Assembly: GCA_945952225.1 (NCBI GenBank)
Contig: CAMFHP010000028.1
Span: forward strand, 18,689 to 82,688
DNA length: 64,000 bases
Source of the DNA: an uncultured Myxococcaceae bacterium
Lineage (GTDB): Bacteria > Myxococcota_A > Polyangia > Polyangiales > Ga0077539
Direction of reading: 5' to 3'
The translations under genes and the position numbers were made by a program. Position 1 is the first letter of the stretch; each line of letters opens with the position of its first letter. Positions 7,498 through 15,803 of the stretch are shown here, piece by piece. The notes below the pieces were generated by a model that was not told where the DNA came from, searched no databases, and saw nothing but the letters and a program-made list of their open reading frames with translations.

Positions 7498-10416
7498 ATG
7501 AGCGATCCCAGTTCGATCGGTCTGCCGCGCCGGGCGTGGGGCGTGGTGTTCGCCGCAGCGTTGCTTCTCACGGCGTGCGACGACGCGCCCGTCGTGAGCG
7601 GGCTCCTCGTTCCGCGCGATGCGCGCGCCGACGCGGCGATCGACCGTGCGGACGTTGCCGACGCGGCGTTCGACGGCGCCGAGACGCCCGACGTGACCGA
7701 CGCGCCCGACGTGCTGGACGGGTCCGATGCGCCCGACGTGCTCGATGCACCCGCACGCTGCACCGGCGACGGCGACTGCGCGGGCGATCCCGCGGGCGCC
7801 GTGTGCGACCTCGCGTCGGGCCGCTGCGTCCAGTGTCTCGCCACGCGCGACACGTGCCCGGTGGACCAGCACTGCGACGACGCCGCGAACCGCTGCATGC
7901 CCGGCTGTCGCAGCGACGAGGGATGCGCGCCCGTCCCCTCCGACGACGGCGGCCTCGGACCCGCGCGCTATTGCGACACCGCCTCGCACACCTGCGAAGC
8001 CTGCCTCGTCGACGCCCACTGCCCGTCGGGAACGCGCTGCGCCGGACGCACCTGCGTGCCCGGCTGCACCGACGATTCGCGCTGCGCGAGCGGCGAGCGA
8101 TGCTGCAACGGCGCCTGCGTCGACCCCGCACGCAACACCGACCACTGCGGCGCCTGCGGACGCGTGTGCACCATCGCACGCGGTGAGGCTGCGTGTGTCT
8201 CCGGGGCCTGCGCCGTCGCGCGATGCACGGCGCCCTGGGCCGACTGCGACGGAGACCCCGCCAACGGCTGCGAGGTCGACACCCTCGCGACCGACGCCCA
8301 CTGCGGACGCTGCGGCACCGCGTGTGCGCCCCGCGCGAACGGCACCAACACCTGCGTGATGGGCGCGTGCGCCGCCACCTGCAACGCAGGACGCGCCGAC
8401 TGCGACGGCGCCTCCGACGACGGCTGCGAGGTGTCGCTCGCCGACGATGTGCGCCACTGCGGCGCGTGCGGACGTGCGTGCGACCTCGCCCACGCCACCG
8501 CGGTGTGCGCCCTGGGTGCGTGCGCCATCGCGCGCTGCGACGCGGGATGGGCCGACTGCGACGGCAACCCCTCCAACGGCTGCGAGGTCGACACCACCTC
8601 CTCGCTCGCCCACTGCGGACGCTGCGGATCCGCCTGCGCCACGCCCGCGGGCGCCACCGCACGCTGCGCGATGGGGGTGTGTGCCATCGCGTCGTGCATG
8701 GGATCGCGCGCCGACTGCGACGGGCTCTTCGCGAACGGCTGCGAGACCGACCTCGCGTCGACGGTGTCGTCGTGCGGCGCCTGCGGACGCGCGTGCTCGC
8801 TCCCCCGCGCCACGGCGGCGTGCACGGCGGGCGTGTGCGCGGTGGCGGCCTGCGACGCGGGCCAGGCCGACTGCAACGGAGACCCTTCCGACGGCTGCGA
8901 GACCGACCTCACGCGCACGGTGACGGCGTGCGGCGCGTGCGGGCGCGCGTGCTCCCTCGCGGGTGCGACGGCGGCGTGCGTGGGCGGGCGTTGCGCCATC
9001 GCGCGCTGCGACGCGGGGCGCGCCGATTGCGACGGAGACCCTGCGAACGGCTGCGAGGTCGACCTCCGCGGCGACGTGCGCAACTGCGGCGCGTGCGGCT
9101 CGGTGTGCATGCTCGCGGGCGGCACGAACGTGTGCGTGGCGGGCGCGTGTCGTGTGTCGGCCTGCGCGGTCGGACGCGGCGACTGCGACGGCAACACGGC
9201 CAACGGCTGCGAGACCGACACCACGCGCACGGTCACCCACTGCGGCGCGTGCGGCGCCGTGTGCCCCGCGCTCGCCCACGCGACGACGGCGTGTGTGGCC
9301 TCGGCGTGCACGCTCTCGCGCTGCGACGCGGGATGGCTCGACTGCGACGGCAACCCCTCGAACGGCTGCGAGGTCGACCGCGCCTCCGACGTGAACCACT
9401 GCGGGGCGTGCGGGATGCGCTGCGCGCCGCGTCCGAACACGGTGGCGACCTGCGCGTCGGCGACGTGCACGTGGGCCTGCGCGGCGGGCTTCGCGGACTG
9501 CGACGGCAATCCCGCGAACGGCTGCGAGGTCGACACGCGCACGAGCACGGCGAACTGCGGCGCGTGCGGAACGGCCTGCGCCGCGCCCACCGGCGGAAGC
9601 GCCGCGTGCACCGCAGGGCGCTGCGTCTACGCGTGTCCGTCGGGGCAGACGAACTGCGCGGGCGTGTGCCGTGTGCTGGCGACCGACGTGACGAACTGCG
9701 GCGCGTGCGGACGCCTCTGCGCGTTCTCCAACGCGACGGCGACGTGCGTGGCGGGCACCTGTTCGATCGGTGCGTGTGCGACGGGCTACGCGAGCTGCGA
9801 CGGCAACGCGGCCAACGGATGCGAGACCGACACGCGCACGAGCACGGCGAACTGCGGCGCGTGCGGAACGGCCTGCGCGCCCCCCACGGGCGGCACGGCG
9901 GCGTGTGTGGCCTCGCGGTGCACGTCGACGTGTCCGACGGGGCAGACGCTGTGCGGCCGCGCGTGCGTCGACACGCTCAACGACGCGCGGAACTGCGGCG
10001 CCTGCGGACGTGCGTGTGCGGGCACGCAGGCCTGCGCCAACGGCGTGTGCGTGAACAGCGGAACGTTGCGCATCACGCTCACCTGGGACCGCGCCGGCGA
10101 CATGGACCTCCACGTGGTTCCGCCGTGCGGCACCGAGCTGTTCTACGGGCGCACGCGGGCGTGCGGCGGCGTGCTCGAAGCCGACAACACCACGGGCACG
10201 GGCCCCGAGAACGCCTGGTGGGCCGCAGCGCCGCCGACGGGCGCGTGGCTCGTGTGCGCGGTTCCGTTTGCGATCACCGGGAGCACCACCGCGACGGTGC
10301 GCGTGTGGCGCGGCGCGACGCTGCTCCAGACCTTCACCGGCGTGCGCGCAGCCTCCACGGGCAACGCGGCGTGCACCCGCGCGAGCCCGAGCTTTCTCGG
10401 AGCCTTCACGCTCTAG
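7498..10416 (+). CDS. Large Cys-rich repeat lipoprotein (MopE-like)
   Basis: A 972-aa lipoprotein. The signal peptide ends in the lipobox LLTAC (C27), followed by an Asp/Ala-rich linker (repeats of DAPDVLD type) that would hold the rest off the membrane. From about residue 85 to 855 it consists of Cys-rich modules with the themes CDAGWADCDGNPSNGCEVD and HCGACG; ten copies of NGCE/DGCE can be counted. Such arrays are common in myxobacterial surface proteins and are often mis-annotated as MopE or tryptophan synthase. The last roughly 115 residues form a distinct beta-rich domain (TLTWDRAGDMDLHVVPP) resembling domains in other secreted proteins. ATG 7498 has GGAG 8 nt upstream. Likely disulphide-rich surface stalk; ligand unknown. 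Confidence 0.88.
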   Translation: MSDPSSIGLPRRAWGVVFAAALLLTACDDAPVVSGLLVPRDARADAAIDRADVADAAFDGAETPDVTDAPDVLDGSDAPDVLDAPARCTGDGDCAGDPAGAVCDLASGRCVQCLATRDTCPVDQHCDDAANRCMPGCRSDEGCAPVPSDDGGLGPARYCDTASHTCEACLVDAHCPSGTRCAGRTCVPGCTDDSRCASGERCCNGACVDPARNTDHCGACGRVCTIARGEAACVSGACAVARCTAPWADCDGDPANGCEVDTLATDAHCGRCGTACAPRANGTNTCVMGACAATCNAGRADCDGASDDGCEVSLADDVRHCGACGRACDLAHATAVCALGACAIARCDAGWADCDGNPSNGCEVDTTSSLAHCGRCGSACATPAGATARCAMGVCAIASCMGSRADCDGLFANGCETDLASTVSSCGACGRACSLPRATAACTAGVCAVAACDAGQADCNGDPSDGCETDLTRTVTACGACGRACSLAGATAACVGGRCAIARCDAGRADCDGDPANGCEVDLRGDVRNCGACGSVCMLAGGTNVCVAGACRVSACAVGRGDCDGNTANGCETDTTRTVTHCGACGAVCPALAHATTACVASACTLSRCDAGWLDCDGNPSNGCEVDRASDVNHCGACGMRCAPRPNTVATCASATCTWACAAGFADCDGNPANGCEVDTRTSTANCGACGTACAAPTGGSAACTAGRCVYACPSGQTNCAGVCRVLATDVTNCGACGRLCAFSNATATCVAGTCSIGACATGYASCDGNAANGCETDTRTSTANCGACGTACAPPTGGTAACVASRCTSTCPTGQTLCGRACVDTLNDARNCGACGRACAGTQACANGVCVNSGTLRITLTWDRAGDMDLHVVPPCGTELFYGRTRACGGVLEADNTTGTGPENAWWAAAPPTGAWLVCAVPFAITGSTTATVRVWRGATLLQTFTGVRAASTGNAACTRASPSFLGAFTL
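8090..10050 (+). repeat. In-frame Cys-rich module repeats
   Basis: Degenerate tandem modules of roughly 130-140 bp within the Cys-rich lipoprotein gene. Each encodes a CDxG-type turn, a DCDGNxxNGCExD segment and an xCGxCGxxC segment. Units differ enough at the third codon position to suggest old duplication kept by selection, apart from a closely similar pair near 9535-9590 and 9830-9890. Confidence 0.75.
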
Positions 10417-10480
10417 TCACGGCGGTTGCGAAGGGAGTGTCGGGCGGAGGGTGGCGCGAGGAGGCGACGCGCCCGGGGGG

Positions 10481-11353
10481 CTACGTGTTGCCGCCCTGAA
10501 CGGGGGCCTTGCGGCGCGCGCCGGTGCGTTCGGCGGTGTAGGCCGTGTAGGCCGCGGCGCGCTTCTCATCGCGGCGGAAGCGGAACGTCCCCCGCGCGCA
10601 CACCAGACGATCGAGGGCGGCGAGCGTCCAGAAGGCCACGTTGCGCGCGCGGAGCGCCTCGCGGGCCGTCGCCGTGAGCTGCTGCACCGTGGTTCCACCG
10701 TCGTCGGTCGTCGTGCGCTTGCCGACGCGCGCCGCGTGGAAGGCCGCGAGCGTCGCCTCGACCTCGTCGACGCGCTCGGCGGTGATCTCGGTGTCCGCGA
10801 GCTTGTCGGCGTGCTTGCGGGCGAGGGCGACGAGCCGCTCGACGTCGTGTTCGAGGTCGTCGTCGTCGTCGACACCGCCGATCTCGTCGAGCTCCTTCTG
10901 CGTGCGGTCGTCGGTGGCGAAGAGTCGCAGCGCGCCGAAGAGGTCTTCGCGCCCCTCGGTGAGCGTGGTTCGCACGCCCGCCACCGTGCCCGTCGACCCG
11001 GCGCCGCGCGCCTTCACCCACGCGGCTTCTGCATCGCGCAGCGCCTTCGACGCCTCGCGGAGCTGCGTCGCCGTCTCTGGACCAATCTTCACGAGCGCGA
11101 GCTCTCCGGCATCGTGCTCGACGGTGTTCGCCAGCGTCTCGGCATGGCGTGTGAGCAGCGTGACCTTCGCGTCGGGTGACGTGTCCTGCTTCGGGTGCAC
11201 CGGGGTGGCGACGGGCGCCTTCTTCGCGACGGCCTTCTTCGCGACGGCCTTCTTCGCGACGGTCTTCTTCGCGACGGCCTTCTTCGCGACGGCCTTCTTC
11301 GCGACGGTCTTCTTCGCGACGGCCTTCTTCGCAGCAGTCTTCTTCGTTGCCAT
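10481..11353 (-). CDS. Protein with Lys/Ala-rich histone-like N-terminal tail
   Basis: A 290-aa protein. Residues 2-45 are tandem AKKAVAKKTV-type pentads, like the tails of histone H1-like, HU-extension and AlgP-type proteins that bind DNA electrostatically. The rest is a helical body of unknown family, with an acidic patch GGVDDDDDLEHDVE near the middle and a basic C-terminal part (RRDEKRAAAYTAYTAER, ARRKAP). Start ATG 11353 has GGAGGG about 7 nt upstream. A perfect inverted repeat 15 bp upstream of the start may be an operator. Inferred role: nucleoid-associated protein or DNA-compacting regulator; the body domain is unassigned. Confidence 0.8.
   Translation of the reverse strand: MATKKTAAKKAVAKKTVAKKAVAKKAVAKKTVAKKAVAKKAVAKKAPVATPVHPKQDTSPDAKVTLLTRHAETLANTVEHDAGELALVKIGPETATQLREASKALRDAEAAWVKARGAGSTGTVAGVRTTLTEGREDLFGALRLFATDDRTQKELDEIGGVDDDDDLEHDVERLVALARKHADKLADTEITAERVDEVEATLAAFHAARVGKRTTTDDGGTTVQQLTATAREALRARNVAFWTLAALDRLVCARGTFRFRRDEKRAAAYTAYTAERTGARRKAPVQGGNT
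11219..11345 (-). repeat. 15-bp tandem repeats encoding (K)KAVA pentads
   Basis: About eight copies of a 15-bp unit (plus-strand core ttcttcgcgacggcc, with gtc variants) in the start of the Lys-rich protein gene. The near identity of the units makes this stretch prone to length change by replication slippage. Confidence 0.85.
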
Positions 11354-11367
11354 GACGGACCCTCCTT

Positions 11368-11384
11368 GCGTGACAGGATCACGC
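11368..11384. promoter_or_regulatory. Candidate operator: 6-bp inverted repeat
   Basis: GCGTGA-CAGGA-TCACGC, a perfect dyad with a 5-nt spacer, lies 15 bp upstream of the start of the Lys-rich protein gene, where a repressor site would overlap the 5' leader. No matching second copy was noticed nearby, so this rests on symmetry and position only. Confidence 0.3.
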
Positions 11385-11488
11385 CCGCGCTCGCCCTGGT
11401 TCAAGCGCGAAGTTCAGCGGCGGTCGCAACGCTGTTGCGGCCGATGGGGTGGAAGCCGTACGGGCCTCCTCCATCGTGGCCTGCCGCG

Positions 11489-12439
11489 CTATCGCTTCGT
11501 GATCTTCGGGCCGACGTACACCACGAATACCGGAAGACTCGCGGTGATCGGCTCGCTGTAGTGAACGCGCATCTGGGGCGTCTTCACCTTGCCGTGCCAC
11601 GGGCAGAACAGGGTCTCGCCGGGCTGCGTGGGATGCGGGAAGGTCAGCTCCCTCGCGAACTCCGATTTCTCGCCCTCCGACGAATCGGAAAACCACGCCT
11701 TCTCGCCGACAAAATGCTTCTGGCGCAGGACCTGTCCGTCTGTTGTGAGGGCCCCATCGGCGCCGAAGCTCTGTTTCAGTGTATGCAGGACTCGGAGTCG
11801 ATCCAGCAGTCGGCCTGCAACTCCCGGGTGAAACGGCAGTCCGCGTAGCGGCGCGAACGCATTGTCGGCGAAGACAAGGGCAGTGCAGGTGGTACGTGCA
11901 CGCTCGCTCAACGCCTCCCACGATGAGATCTCCGGCTCTTGCGCCCCGAGCCACGCGCGTACCGCTGACGCTGTCGCGTGATTGGAAAGCGCAATCTCTA
12001 CGCGTCCGACGTCCTCCACACGGGTCACCGTGAGCGGGTCGGACGCCATCTTCGACGGCACCATGCTCGCTGCAGCAACGGGCGAATCGGCACTCCGATG
12101 GGCGAGTTCACCCAGCGTCCAGTCGGTCACGATTTCATCGACGCACTCAAACCACGTGTCGGGCAGGTGCTGACGGTCATCTTCGAGGAAGGGGCCCTCC
12201 GTCGTAAGCCACCGGAGCATGAGGCGTCGGCGGTTGTCTTGAGGCGGGAGCTTGTACAGCAGCGACTCCAAAGTGGACGTGTCGCACACGAGCCGATGGA
12301 GCACCTCGCTCCGACAGTGGAGGACCGTGTTGTGATCCGTGGCCGCCTTGCGGAACTCAAGCAGCCGCTGCACGACCCCCGAACCTTCGTGCTCCGCAAA
12401 TTGACCATGGAGAGAAAGTTCGTTGAAGCCGAGATACAT
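11489..12439 (-). CDS. Third gene of DUF262/DUF3696 cassette, unknown protein
   Basis: A 316-aa soluble protein I cannot place in a named family. The N-terminal two thirds are mixed alpha/beta without clear motifs. The last 45 residues look strongly constrained: HPTQPGETLFCPWHGK (C279-K284), an MRVHY strand, then VYVGPKITKR at the extreme C-terminus. The E275...H282-G-K284 pattern could be a metal or phosphate site, possibly nuclease-like, but this is speculation. It starts 2 bp after the ATPase stop, so translation is coupled; with the DUF262 gene it forms a three-gene unit. Its codon use and base composition are lower in GC than the flanking genes. Its place at the end of the operon would suit an effector or accessory protein. 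Confidence 0.8.
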   Translation of the reverse strand: MYLGFNELSLHGQFAEHEGSGVVQRLLEFRKAATDHNTVLHCRSEVLHRLVCDTSTLESLLYKLPPQDNRRRLMLRWLTTEGPFLEDDRQHLPDTWFECVDEIVTDWTLGELAHRSADSPVAAASMVPSKMASDPLTVTRVEDVGRVEIALSNHATASAVRAWLGAQEPEISSWEALSERARTTCTALVFADNAFAPLRGLPFHPGVAGRLLDRLRVLHTLKQSFGADGALTTDGQVLRQKHFVGEKAWFSDSSEGEKSEFARELTFPHPTQPGETLFCPWHGKVKTPQMRVHYSEPITASLPVFVVYVGPKITKR

Positions 12440-12441
12440 GG

Positions 12442-13626
12442 CTATTCCCCGAGGCCTGCAAGGTAGTTGAGGTCGCGGTCGAACTGGTCGAAGAAACCTC
12501 CGGGCCAGTGATCAATGTTGCCCTCCGCATCCACACGCGGTGACACGACCTGCGCAACGCGCTTCTGTCGCGCGAGCGCGCGCTCACGAAAGAAGTGAAT
12601 GGCCACCTCGTCGGGGGCGATCACGCGGTCGCGTACGGCCCGGCGCACACCATTGAGCACATGGTCGGAGTGCGTCTCCACCACGACCGTGACACCGCAT
12701 GCTGCGACGCGCGCGAGAAAGGCGCCGATTGCTGCCTGCCCGGCTGGGTGCAGGTGGACTTCGGGGTTCTCGACCACGAGCATGCGTCCGAGGGACGCCC
12801 GCACGCCGGCCACGATCAGCGGGAGCAGATGGGTGATGCCGTAGCCCACATGCTGCGGACGGTGGAAGTTCGTCTCGTTGCTGGTGCGGAAGCCCAGCGT
12901 CAGCGCACTTGCGTTGGGGACCCGGTCGATCTGAAACACGACCCCGGGGAAGAAATGGTCGAGCCACGCCTGCGTCTGTGCGCGCACGGTCGGCGGGGTG
13001 TTCTCGCGGCACATCGCAGGGGCGACGCGCTCATCGCCGAACCACCAGATGGCGCCTGGCGCCCGCTCTCCGTGTACTCCGACGGTCTGGTGCCACGCCT
13101 CGGACCCGAGCTTGTAGGTTTCCCGCGGCCCCAGTCGTTCGGCACCGACGTGGTCGAGCCTCCTGAGCACCTCGCGAAGTGCGCGCGCGGCGTCGCCGTC
13201 CAGCGTGGTTGGCAGAAGGCCCTGATACGCCGTGGCCGTCGCGCTGCCATGTTGGGTCAACGTCCGGCCGTCGCTCCAGGCGAGGGCGTGGACGGGAACA
13301 GACACCGCGTCCCGCGACGGCTCCTCGGGGTTACCGAAGCGCCAGCGCGCCGAGAAGTTTGCGCCAGCGACGCCGATGCCGAACGAGCGCCGACCATTCA
13401 CCTTGTCGATCACGTCGGCGACGGTGCCCAGTTGCACAGATGTACCGTCGAGAAGCAGAGAACCCGACCATTCGGCCTCGCTGACAGATTGGTGCAGCAA
13501 GGCAAGCGACTGCACCACCGTCGATTTCCCCGAGGCGTTGATGCCCGAGAGGAGCGTGAGGGCGCCGAGCGGAAGGGTCAGGGCGTCGAAGCACTTGAAG
13601 TGCTCCAGAGAGAGTTCACGGATCAC
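12442..13626 (-). CDS. AAA ATPase with C-terminal DUF3696 (OLD/RecF-like)
   Basis: A 394-aa ABC-type/AAA ATPase. Walker A is GINASGKST (28-36), close to the N-terminus as in RecF/SMC/OLD-class proteins. Walker B and the following segment read MLVVENPEVHLHP (282-294), and the H-loop is ETHSDH (317-322) followed by NGVRRAV. The C-terminal segment with NIDHWPGGFFDQFDRDL (370-386) matches DUF3696. These proteins lack a TOPRIM nuclease, so a separate effector is expected. Its start overlaps the upstream DUF262 stop by 11 bp, and the third gene begins 2 bp after its stop: the three must be made together. Such ATPases are frequent in phage-defence loci; whether this one senses DNA is inference. Confidence 0.9.
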   Translation of the reverse strand: MIRELSLEHFKCFDALTLPLGALTLLSGINASGKSTVVQSLALLHQSVSEAEWSGSLLLDGTSVQLGTVADVIDKVNGRRSFGIGVAGANFSARWRFGNPEEPSRDAVSVPVHALAWSDGRTLTQHGSATATAYQGLLPTTLDGDAARALREVLRRLDHVGAERLGPRETYKLGSEAWHQTVGVHGERAPGAIWWFGDERVAPAMCRENTPPTVRAQTQAWLDHFFPGVVFQIDRVPNASALTLGFRTSNETNFHRPQHVGYGITHLLPLIVAGVRASLGRMLVVENPEVHLHPAGQAAIGAFLARVAACGVTVVVETHSDHVLNGVRRAVRDRVIAPDEVAIHFFRERALARQKRVAQVVSPRVDAEGNIDHWPGGFFDQFDRDLNYLAGLGE

Positions 13627-14725
13627 CGAGCACCTCCCGGACAGCCTCCGCGACGAGCGTGAACCTCGTCCGCACGCGGTCCGTCTGATTGGTCCCGTAG
13701 GCGACGGCAGCCGTGAACTCGGAGTTTCTCATGAGTTTGAAGAACGCGAGGCGAAGTTCCTCTCTCGCTGCGTCGACGCGGGTCGGTGCGTAACGCCCCA
13801 GCGCGGTGCAGAGCACATCGAACAACGCAACATTGAACCGCGATCCCTTCGTCTCCCCCTCGACGTGTCGTCGGAACGCCATTCTGTCGAACAACTGGAT
13901 GTTGTTCGTCAGTCCGCGATCGAACTCGTGAGCGAGTGCAGCACGCTCCGCGTCACTCAACTCATTGAGGCGCTTCAGCGCATCGCCGAGAAACTGATCC
14001 ATGTCACCGCGGTAGGTCTCCCACCCGAGGAGCCGGAACGCGGCGTACCGGTTGACCAGCTCGCGGTCGCGCATCGAGAGGCGCATGTCATGAAAACTGC
14101 CGCGCGAGAACAACCGCTCGAATTCCGGCGAAGCGACGCGATCGCGAAGCCAGCGCGTGCCAGGGCCATTGTACAGGCAATTGCGCATCTGCTGTCGCGA
14201 CAAGGGTACGCCGCCGTTGACCCGCTCGAAGATGTCGAGACGTACGCGCTCCGGCACCTTCGCATCGATGATGTAGAGGATCAGGTTCGTGTCTTCGATG
14301 CGATTCTGGAGTCGCATCTCCAGATCCTTAAAGCGCTTGTTTTTGAGCTCCGGGTGCTCAAGCGCCAGTCTCAGATCGTTTCCGACGAACCTCTTGAAGG
14401 TCGTAAGACGCTGCAATCCGTCGACGACCACCAGCTTCCCATCGGGATTTTCTGCCAGGTACATCACGGGCAGCGGGATGCGCAGGAGGACTGACTCAAT
14501 CAAGCGGCTCTGACGTTCCGGTTCCCAGACGAACGCTCGCTGAAAATCGGGATCGAGGATGAACTGCTCACGCTCGATGCGCCGCAGCACGTCATGCACA
14601 GTGCGCGACTCGTTGCGAATCATCAGGGAGTCGAGCGGGTAGTCGCTGAAGCCATCGGAGTGAAGCGGTTCATCACTACCTTCGAGTCCATCTGCATCCC
14701 GTTGCGTATCGTGGTCGGTCGTCAT
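13616..14725 (-). CDS. DUF262 (ParB/sulfiredoxin-fold) protein
   Basis: A 369-aa protein with the DUF262 signature: PDFQRAFVW (59-67), VVDGLQRLTTF (100-110; the usual form is DGQQR, here DGLQR) and ERVNGGVPLSRQQMRNCLY. The DGQQR motif is the nucleotide-hydrolysing site in GmrSD and SspE, where DUF262 domains sense or cut modified phage DNA. Here the domain is not fused to a DUF1524/HNH nuclease, so any nuclease must be elsewhere; the C-terminal 150 residues are helical and unassigned. It is the first gene of the cassette and overlaps the ATPase gene by 11 bp. Upstream is the repeat array at 14855-15096. Base composition is visibly less GC-rich than the chromosome around it, suggesting transfer. 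Confidence 0.88.
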   Translation of the reverse strand: MTTDHDTQRDADGLEGSDEPLHSDGFSDYPLDSLMIRNESRTVHDVLRRIEREQFILDPDFQRAFVWEPERQSRLIESVLLRIPLPVMYLAENPDGKLVVVDGLQRLTTFKRFVGNDLRLALEHPELKNKRFKDLEMRLQNRIEDTNLILYIIDAKVPERVRLDIFERVNGGVPLSRQQMRNCLYNGPGTRWLRDRVASPEFERLFSRGSFHDMRLSMRDRELVNRYAAFRLLGWETYRGDMDQFLGDALKRLNELSDAERAALAHEFDRGLTNNIQLFDRMAFRRHVEGETKGSRFNVALFDVLCTALGRYAPTRVDAAREELRLAFFKLMRNSEFTAAVAYGTNQTDRVRTRFTLVAEAVREVLGDP

Positions 14726-14854
14726 GGTGTGTCCCCGGGGGATTGATACACCGAACGGGTCACGCCGCGTAGCGTTCGCGACACGGCGGCCGTGTTCCCT
14801 TGTGGGCTTGAGGGGCGCGAGGCATTCCTCGCTGGGCTGCGGAACCCGCCGCCC
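14726..14854. other. Intergenic leader of the DUF262 cassette
   Basis: This stretch between the cassette's first start codon and the repeat array must hold its promoter. A possible -10-like element on the minus strand (TATCAA near 14743-14749) was seen, but without a convincing -35. No ORF or RNA was recognised. Confidence 0.3.
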
Positions 14855-15096
14855 GTCGTACGCACCGGCCCGCGCGTCGTACGCATCCGCCCGCCCGTCG
14901 TACGCAGCCGCCCGCGCGTCGTACGCACCCGATGCCCGTCCTACGCAACCGCCCGCGCGTCCTACGCAAGCGCCCGCGCGTCATACGCACCCGCCCGCGC
15001 GTCATACGCAACCGCCCGCGCGTCGTACGCACCCGATGCCCGTCATACGCACCGGCCCGCGCGTCGTACGCAGCCGCCCGCCCGTCGTACGCGCCC
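14855..15096. repeat. Array of twelve 20-21 bp direct repeats, core GTCGTACGCA
   Basis: Twelve head-to-tail units start at 14855, 14876, 14897, 14918, 14938, 14959, 14980, 15001, 15022, 15042, 15063 and 15084. Ten spacings are 21 bp or so, and two units are 20 bp, at equivalent places (both with the variant cacccgatgccc). The constant part is GT(c/a)(g/c/t)TACGCA followed by CCGCCCGCGC-like sequence; CGTACG is a palindromic core. The 1-bp-short units break any reading frame, so this is not protein-coding selection. No spacers exist, so it is not CRISPR. It fills the gap between the cassette and the zinc-ribbon genes, and could be iteron-like binding sites or a simple slippage-generated array. 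Confidence 0.9.
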
Positions 15097-15110
15097 TGCG
15101 CTCTGTCTGC

Positions 15111-15803
15111 TCACCCCGCGCGATGGAGCGCGAGCGACCACAGGCGCACCTGCCCGCGCGACCCGCGCACGCACGCCGCGTGGAAGCCCGGCGCGCCGAA
15201 GCCGAGGTGCGCGGTCTCGATGCGCAGCACGGGCACGTCGTTGACGAGGCCCACGAAGAGCGAGTCCGCCGCGCGCAGCTCGACGCGGTTGCGCTCGCCC
15301 GGAGGACGCACCGCCGCGTGCGCACGCCACGCGACGATCGCCTCCTCGTGCAGGTGCTCGAAGGACATGAGCCGCTTGTGGAACGCGAACGCGCGCCGCG
15401 CGGGGAACACCGTGAACGCGTAGGCGAGGGTGGTCGCGCCGAAGTCCTGCGCGCGGTGCAGCGCGCCGAACGCGCCGCCCGCATCGACGGCCTCTCCCTC
15501 GACGATCGCCACCGCGTCGCGCAGCGCCGGACCGAAGATCCCGACGCATCCCTCCGTCACCTCGAAGGTCCGATCGACGCCGTGGCGCGAGGGCGCGACG
15601 CGCTCCGTCTCGATCGTGTCGTGGGTGTACGTCCGCAACGGCGTCGCGTCGCGCGTGCAGTCGATGGCCAGCACCCGCTCGCCGCGGACGATGTCGAGGC
15701 CGCGACGGTCCCAGTGCTGGGGCGCGTGGCAGTAGGCGCAGTGCGGCGCGCGTACGCCGAGGGGCGCGCCGCAGTTGTCACAACGGACGACGGCGGCGAT
15801 CAC
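15111..15803 (-). CDS. Zinc-ribbon protein, paralogue 2
   Basis: A 230-aa protein. The N-terminus is a zinc ribbon, CDNCGAPLGV...HCAYC, followed by a beta-rich domain with FEVTEGCVGIFGPALRDAVA and a C-terminal strand LWSLALH. It appears related to its upstream neighbour, which has the same order: zinc ribbon, linker, beta-rich domain ending ...LTLH. The start is GTG 15803, overlapping the neighbour's TGA as GTGA, so the two are translationally coupled. A beta-sandwich (lectin or LamG-like) fold is my guess from the strand pattern. Function unknown. Its stop lies 15 bp from the repeat array. Confidence 0.75.
   Translation of the reverse strand: MIAAVVRCDNCGAPLGVRAPHCAYCHAPQHWDRRGLDIVRGERVLAIDCTRDATPLRTYTHDTIETERVAPSRHGVDRTFEVTEGCVGIFGPALRDAVAIVEGEAVDAGGAFGALHRAQDFGATTLAYAFTVFPARRAFAFHKRLMSFEHLHEEAIVAWRAHAAVRPPGERNRVELRAADSLFVGLVNDVPVLRIETAHLGFGAPGFHAACVRGSRGQVRLWSLALHRAG

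Noticed and set aside
6940..10113. 1057-residue minus-strand frame opposite the Cys-rich lipoprotein
   Set aside because: Only its last 141 codons have a ribosome-binding site and a plausible protein; the rest is an Arg/Ala-rich antisense shadow caused by high GC and the repeats.
14855..15096. CRISPR array
   Set aside because: Units are contiguous 20-21 bp direct repeats with no unique spacers and no cas genes nearby.
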